From the NCBI GenBank assembly GCA_959605945.1, contig CAUHGY010000075.1:1-8704 (forward strand): DNA of 8,704 bases, given 5' to 3'. Positions 4,338 to 8,704 of this stretch are shown one piece after another. Every line of letters starts with the position of its first letter. Position 1 is the first letter of the stretch. The DNA comes from an uncultured Clostridia bacterium. Its GTDB lineage: Bacteria; Bacillota; Clostridia; Christensenellales; Borkfalkiaceae. The notes beneath the pieces were generated by a model that ran no database searches, was not told the DNA's origin, and saw only the letters and a program-made list of their open reading frames with translations. Position numbers and translations under genes: made by a program.

Positions 4338-7300
4338 ATGAAATCAAAATCGCGTTATACGCCGACTGACGGCGGCTATTCGATAAACGCAAGTTCCGAA
4401 CTGTTCAACCGTGCGCTTTACGGTTCGCATAAAAATGACGGGCAGACGGCAAGATTCTGCACTTTTGCAGGCGATGCGCCGCAGTTCATGGGAGCGATAA
4501 CGGATTGGACGCAGAATCCTTACAGCTATTACGCAAAGCGCGGAACGCTGACAAGCGGTCTCGCTTTGACGCCCGGTCAGCGCGTCGAGTTTTTTTATTC
4601 GGAAGATATGGACATCAGTTCGCGTTGGTTTCATAATTCAGAGGACGTGACGGCGGTATTCTGCAACGGTTGGATGGAATACGATCTGACGCAGATGTCG
4701 TCTTGGTTTCCGGACGTCAGCGTAAAAATGGAAACATATCCTTTGCTGCCCGACGACGGATTTTTGGTGCATTACAGAATCGCTACGGACCAGAGAGTTA
4801 TTTTCGTTGCGGGATTCGGCGGAATCACCGATTATCTCGGCAGATTTGAGTATAAAGACGAGAAAAAACGCTATTTCAGCGCGGGAGATTGCGCGGGAAA
4901 TATTGTCGAAACAGGAAATAATTCAGCCTGCGTCCGCACCGCCGACGGCACCGTGATGCGCATAGGCGCGAGTTTTTGCTGTAATGTTGAAACAGGTTCT
5001 GCAAAAGCGCTCGCAGGGCCTTATCCGAGCACGTTTTTGGGAAGCAGTCCCGAGAACGGCGACGATCGGGCGGTTAAAATATCCGCGGTGATAGAACCCG
5101 GTTCGGTATTTGACGGGTATATTGTCGTATTGTACGGCGCCGATCAGAAAACTCTCGATTATTATACCGGAATGAAAGATCCCGCATCTTTCGTCAAGAG
5201 CCTGATTTATCAAAAATTTGCATGCATAAACGTAGGCACTCCCGAGAATGCCCTTGATCTGACCATAGCCCCCACGGTGATTGCGCTCGATTCGTCATGG
5301 CACGAGAATTCTTTCCACCACGGCGCTTTCGGCTACCATTCTCCGTTTCTGGGGTGGAGAAACTGGTATGCTCCCACTTTGCTCGGCTGGCGCGACAGAG
5401 TGGAAAAGACAATGCAGGCGCATCTCGGTCAGCTCGTTAAAAAAGCAAACGGCAAAGAACGCGTTTGGTTTGACGGCTGCAATCCGAGAGAGGGCGACGG
5501 ACCTTCGCAATATCACAATATAGTGAACAGCACCGGTTTTCTGCCGTGGTTTTTGGGTGTGGACAGCGCGTATTACAATATGCAGGAATGCGCCTTCGAC
5601 ATGATGCTTTATTATATCGAATGGACGGGAAATCTCGATATCGCGAAAAAGTATTTCGATGATTTCTGCGCAATGCTCGATTGGGAAGAACGCATTTTTG
5701 ACTATGACGGTGACGGACTGTATCAGAATTTTTTAAATACATGGATTTCCGACGGGCACGAATACAACGGCGCAGGCTGTGCGCAGTCGAGCGCATACAA
5801 TTACCGCGCGAACGCCGTTATGGCGAAGATAGCGAAGCTTTTAAATTATCCGGACGAAAAATTCGTAAAACGTGCGGAAAATATCAAGCGCGCCGTCAAT
5901 GAGAAACTCTGGCTGAAAGATATCGGCGTTATTGCCGAATCTATAGACACTATAGGCAATTGCCTTGTTCATCCTTCGCCGGAACTTTCCACCGCTTATC
6001 TTGCCGTAGACTGCGATATAGTGGATGAGTTTCAGGCATACACGATGTTGAAATTCACGGAAAACAACATAAAAAGCATCGTCACCCCCATGAGCGGCGG
6101 CAGATTGTCTTACTGCTCGGACTGGCGCCCGAAAAAATATTCGACTTACGGCATATTTCCTTCTGAAAACGCCTGTCTTGCGCTGGCGTATTATAAGCTG
6201 GGGCTGAAAGATAAGGGTAAAGAAATTCTGGACGGAATAGTCGACTGTTATTTTACGGGCAGAAATCCCGGAATGGCGGCGCATGTTCAGTCATCGAAGT
6301 GCACGGCGGATCATGCGGACCTCGATTTTACCGATGTTTCAAGCACGTATTTGAGGCTTGTCGCCGAAGGCCTTTACGGCATAAGGATAAATATGCTTGA
6401 CGGAGTTGTGTCGGTCGCTCCGAATTTCCCCGACGAATGGGATCATGCAAATATTGCTCTGAAAGATATATCTCTTCATTTCAACAGGAAGGGAAGAAGC
6501 GAAATTTACGAGCTGTGCTGTACCGTAAACGGAATAAAACGTTTCAAAATACCGATGGTTTCAGACAGTGTTGAAACGGTTCTGCTTGACGGCGTTCCCG
6601 TTCCGTATGAAATAAAAGCCGCGCCCGGCAACGGTTTTATTGTTGTCGAAACAGAAAAGATCGGCAGAACGGAACTTCGCGTTATGCACGGCTCGGGAGA
6701 GCTTCCGCGCGTCAAATATGCAGTTACGGTGATAAAGGGAAGCAGGGCGGTGTTTGAAGTCACCTGCGGAGAGATTGCAGATATTGCAGACGTCAGCGGC
6801 GCGCTTGAAAATATAACCGTTATCGGCAGAAAAATATATGCGACGGCTAAATGCGGCGTCGGTTTCCGCACTCTGTTTATACGCGTAAAATGCGGCGAAT
6901 ACGACGCCTGGCTTACCGCCGATTATAAAATTGCGGAAGAGGAAAAAGAAAAGCCTGTTTTCCCGATGAAGACATTCGAAACAGTCGATATATCAAAGTA
7001 TATGAACTGCAACATGAATGAGCTGCACGACAGGGAGTACATGAGCCCGCGTCCCGAGGGGTATTCGATAGGCGTGTTCCCCAACGGAAGATATGCCTGG
7101 GAGTGGAATCATCGCGGTCATAATAAAGTTTATATCGACGACAGTTCGCTGCGGGCGTCAAAGGGTATGATAAAAACGACGTCGGGTATACCGTTTATCA
7201 CTCCGGAAAAGAATGAAAATTTAGCGTGCGTCTCTATATGGGATAATTTCCCGACCGAGCTGAATATTCCGCTTTGCGGCTCGGCGCAGGGGATAGCCAT

Positions 7301-7595
7301 TCTATTTATCGCGACGACGAATTCCATGCAAACGCAGGTGGAAAATGCAAGGATAACCGTAGAGTACGAAGACGGGGACAAAACCGAAATCAAATTAGTT
7401 TATCCCTTAAACATCGACGACTGGTTGGTTCCGGCGCTGCAATCGCAAAATGAAAATTTATATTTTAACGACTATAATCACGCTACGGTTCAGAAAATCT
7501 GCCTTGATCCGACCAAAAAACTTGCAAACCTGAAAATCCGCGCGGTTGCAAACGAAGTTATAATGGGCGTTTTGGGCGTAACTTTGAGCAAATAA
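4338..7595 (+). CDS. Large cytoplasmic six-hairpin glycosidase-like protein (DUF4450-like)
   Basis: A 1085-residue protein. The opening (YTPTDGGYSI, then NRALYGSH) and overall plan recall the DUF4450 proteins of Bacteroides; this is from memory. Seen: an N-terminal beta-rich region (about 1-320); a central helical region (about 330-690) with alpha/alpha six-barrel marks such as WFDGCNPREGDG (377-388), DYDGDGLY (455-462), WISDGHEYNG (469-478) and YGIFPSENA (604-612); a beta segment opening LDGVVSVAPNFPDEW near 687; a further beta region; an acidic linker near 866-876; and a C-terminal beta domain to the end. Acidic candidates for catalysis are D379, E385, D387, D472, E475 and E610; none can be assigned. 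There is no signal peptide or membrane helix, so it should act inside the cell on imported oligosaccharides. AGGAG at 4320-4324 is 13 bases before the ATG, rather far. Glycosidase activity and substrate are inference. Confidence 0.65.
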   Translation: MKSKSRYTPTDGGYSINASSELFNRALYGSHKNDGQTARFCTFAGDAPQFMGAITDWTQNPYSYYAKRGTLTSGLALTPGQRVEFFYSEDMDISSRWFHNSEDVTAVFCNGWMEYDLTQMSSWFPDVSVKMETYPLLPDDGFLVHYRIATDQRVIFVAGFGGITDYLGRFEYKDEKKRYFSAGDCAGNIVETGNNSACVRTADGTVMRIGASFCCNVETGSAKALAGPYPSTFLGSSPENGDDRAVKISAVIEPGSVFDGYIVVLYGADQKTLDYYTGMKDPASFVKSLIYQKFACINVGTPENALDLTIAPTVIALDSSWHENSFHHGAFGYHSPFLGWRNWYAPTLLGWRDRVEKTMQAHLGQLVKKANGKERVWFDGCNPREGDGPSQYHNIVNSTGFLPWFLGVDSAYYNMQECAFDMMLYYIEWTGNLDIAKKYFDDFCAMLDWEERIFDYDGDGLYQNFLNTWISDGHEYNGAGCAQSSAYNYRANAVMAKIAKLLNYPDEKFVKRAENIKRAVNEKLWLKDIGVIAESIDTIGNCLVHPSPELSTAYLAVDCDIVDEFQAYTMLKFTENNIKSIVTPMSGGRLSYCSDWRPKKYSTYGIFPSENACLALAYYKLGLKDKGKEILDGIVDCYFTGRNPGMAAHVQSSKCTADHADLDFTDVSSTYLRLVAEGLYGIRINMLDGVVSVAPNFPDEWDHANIALKDISLHFNRKGRSEIYELCCTVNGIKRFKIPMVSDSVETVLLDGVPVPYEIKAAPGNGFIVVETEKIGRTELRVMHGSGELPRVKYAVTVIKGSRAVFEVTCGEIADIADVSGALENITVIGRKIYATAKCGVGFRTLFIRVKCGEYDAWLTADYKIAEEEKEKPVFPMKTFETVDISKYMNCNMNELHDREYMSPRPEGYSIGVFPNGRYAWEWNHRGHNKVYIDDSSLRASKGMIKTTSGIPFITPEKNENLACVSIWDNFPTELNIPLCGSAQGIAILFIATTNSMQTQVENARITVEYEDGDKTEIKLVYPLNIDDWLVPALQSQNENLYFNDYNHATVQKICLDPTKKLANLKIRAVANEVIMGVLGVTLSK

Positions 7596-7664
7596 GTACA
7601 ACAGAATAGATAATAAAAACACGCGTTTTCCGTTTTCCGACGGAAATAAAAATCAGACAGTTGA

Positions 7665-7695
7665 ACTCCCGGCATATTATTGCCGGGAGTTTTTT
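7665..7695 (+). terminator. Intrinsic terminator after the six-hairpin protein gene
   Basis: ACTCCCGGCA at 7665-7674 pairs perfectly with TGCCGGGAGT at 7681-7690 around TATTAT, followed by five further T residues. A smaller stem TTTCCG/CGGAAA lies just before it, at 7627-7646. Confidence 0.95.
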
Positions 7696-7877
7696 CGTAC
7701 GGTTATTCCGATAAAACATTATTTTATGTGTTCCGACGCAAAGTTTAAATGAATTTATCCGTCTCTCACAGAGAAAATTTACGATTTCAGCAAAAAAAAC
7801 CGATATGATTTTTGCAACGATTTTTACTGTTTTGTATAGGGCGGGGCGTGATTATTGCATCGGGATAAATATGCAAG

Positions 7878-8471
7878 TCAGACATCCTTTTCGATAAAGC
7901 CGCCGTATTTATTCCGATACTTGTTATAAATTCGGTCGTTTTTTCCGTCCAAATTTAACTGATACATGCGGAAAACAACGTTGATGTTTTTGGGCTGCCA
8001 AAGTTCGCGGTAAGAATATTTATATTGCATGCCGATAGCTTTCATGACGTATCCGCTTTGCGGATTATTTACGTCATGCGTGGCGGTTATATAGTCTAGT
8101 CCGTCCTCTTTCAGCTGTTCTATAACCCTTTTACCGGCCTCGCTTATAATACCTTTATGCCAAAACTCTTTTTTCAGAGCGTACCCGAGATCACGGCTTT
8201 CGTCTGAAGATAGCTGAACATATCCTATAGGTACGTTATCGGTCTTTAAACAGACGGCATATTTGTAGCTTTGTCCGCTTTGATAACAGTCATAAAAATT
8301 TTTTTTATAATACTCAAATGTTTCTTCGAACGTTTTCATCGGCAGCCAAGGGAGAAAGGTGTTCACTTCTCGGTCGCTTAAGAGAACGAATAACGCTTCA
8401 ATGTCGTTTTCGGTGAATTTTCGGAGTATCAGTCTTTCCGTTTCAAGTTCGGGCGTGTTTGAAAAATACAT
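7878..8471 (-). CDS. GNAT-family N-acetyltransferase, RimJ/RimL type
   Basis: A 197-residue cytoplasmic acetyl-CoA-dependent transferase; the family acetylates protein N-termini or small amines. Seen: the family opening ETERLILRKFTENDIEALF (10-28), a central strand PIGYVQL (81-87), the acetyl-CoA loop region with a helix (FWHKGIISEAGKRVI, 103-117) and the late motif NNPQSGYVMKAIGM (135-148). The core ends near residue 175, leaving a polar tail of about 22 residues rich in Lys, Asn and Tyr. A weak AAAGAG on the minus strand lies about 8 bases before the ATG at 8471. The gene faces the others, and no U-tract hairpin was seen after its stop. Its upstream region is made of structured repeats. The substrate cannot be told; homologues have been annotated as ribosomal-protein, spermidine or antibiotic acetyltransferases, and nothing here favours one. 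Confidence 0.88.
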   Translation of the reverse strand: MYFSNTPELETERLILRKFTENDIEALFVLLSDREVNTFLPWLPMKTFEETFEYYKKNFYDCYQSGQSYKYAVCLKTDNVPIGYVQLSSDESRDLGYALKKEFWHKGIISEAGKRVIEQLKEDGLDYITATHDVNNPQSGYVMKAIGMQYKYSYRELWQPKNINVVFRMYQLNLDGKNDRIYNKYRNKYGGFIEKDV

Positions 8472-8579
8472 TTGTTTACTCTTTTTTGATTGTTATAATT
8501 AACCCTTTTGGCAAAGAATTTACCTGCCGCTAGAGCAGCAGCTTTTTCTTGCGAAAAAGGTCGCTTACGATGAAACACT
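8469..8579 (-). repeat. Imperfect repeat copy 1, structured, next to the GNAT start
   Basis: Read on the minus strand, it opens with AGTGTTTC and runs to the GNAT start codon. It shares with copy 2 the opening octamer, a GGCA..AAATT..TGCC segment, and a GGGTT(T)A(A/G)TTATAA segment. It can form CTTTTTC-GCAA-GAAAAAG (8542-8559), a 7-pair stem with a GNRA loop on the minus strand. A second stem is possible from GCTGC with GCGGC. The outer arms seen in copy 2 are not preserved. Confidence 0.6.
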
Positions 8580-8582
8580 GCA

Positions 8583-8704
8583 TAAGAACAATTTATCGTT
8601 TTTACTTGTATTATAACTAAACCCTTAGGCATAAATTTATTTTTGCCTAAGGCTGTCGCCTTGCTTTTTGCCTTACGGCAAAATACGGGTTTAGTTGAAA
8701 CACT
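8583..8704 (-). repeat. Imperfect repeat copy 2, three-way-junction fold, reaches the window edge
   Basis: The AGTGTTTC octamer at 8697-8704 lies 125 bases from that of copy 1. Outer inverted arms AACTAAACCC (8615-8624) and GGGTTTAGTT (8687-8696) enclose two hairpins: CCTTAGGCA (8623-8631) with TGCCTAAGG (8644-8652), and TTTTGCC (8666-8672) with GGCAAAA (8677-8683). On the minus strand the latter is capped by GTAA, a GNRA tetraloop. The element may continue as an array beyond the window. No transposase is visible. Confidence 0.62.

Noticed and set aside
7812..7840. TTGCAA-N17-TATAGG promoter-like sequence after the large gene
   Set aside because: Weak match to both hexamers and it points into the antisense of the GNAT gene.
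7855..7876. TTGCAT/ATGCAA inverted repeat just after the GNAT stop
   Set aside because: Only six pairs, a ten-base loop and no U-tract on the minus strand, so it is not a supported terminator.

Overview
The window looks like chromosomal DNA of a Bacillota (Firmicutes) bacterium, most likely an anaerobic, uncultured gut-type clostridium; this is inference. The signs are three consensus sigma-A-type promoters (TTGACA-N17-TATAAT), purine-rich Shine-Dalgarno sites, hairpin/U-tract terminators, and a PerR regulator next to a rubrerythrin with an N-terminal rubredoxin domain, a pairing known from clostridia. No rRNA, tRNA, CRISPR array, transposase or phage gene is visible.

Layout. (1) 1-1890: glutamine-dependent NAD+ synthetase (nadE), missing about ten N-terminal residues at the window edge, followed by a long hairpin. 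(2) 1891-2531: a 640-base gap with no convincing gene. It holds a consensus promoter whose -10/+1 region is overlapped by a Fur/PerR-type box, then a leader of about 375 nt containing an orphan Shine-Dalgarno, a GC hairpin and a long-range stem. (3) 2532-3473: perR and reverse rubrerythrin, 24 bases apart, closed by a strong terminator. Together they form a self-contained, probably autoregulated peroxide-response operon. (4) 3521-4162: a doubtful one-helix membrane ORF, then a well-supported 66-residue two-helix membrane protein with its own promoter and terminator. (5) 4203-7695: a monocistronic unit for a 1085-residue cytoplasmic six-hairpin-glycosidase-like protein. It has a consensus promoter, a LacI-family-like operator at the start site, a hairpin-rich leader and a strong terminator. 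(6) 7878-8471, minus strand: a RimJ/RimL-type GNAT acetyltransferase. (7) 8469-8704: two imperfect copies of a repeat of about 125 bases upstream of the GNAT gene, each able to form a stem capped by a GNRA tetraloop on the minus strand; the array runs off the window.

How the parts relate. The perR-rubrerythrin pair is a clear functional unit: the regulator would sense peroxide through iron-catalysed oxidation and derepress a peroxide-reducing diiron protein. The other genes look like separate transcription units of basic metabolism (NAD synthesis), sugar breakdown and small accessory functions. The least explained elements are the long perR leader, the six-hairpin protein and the structured repeats at the right edge.
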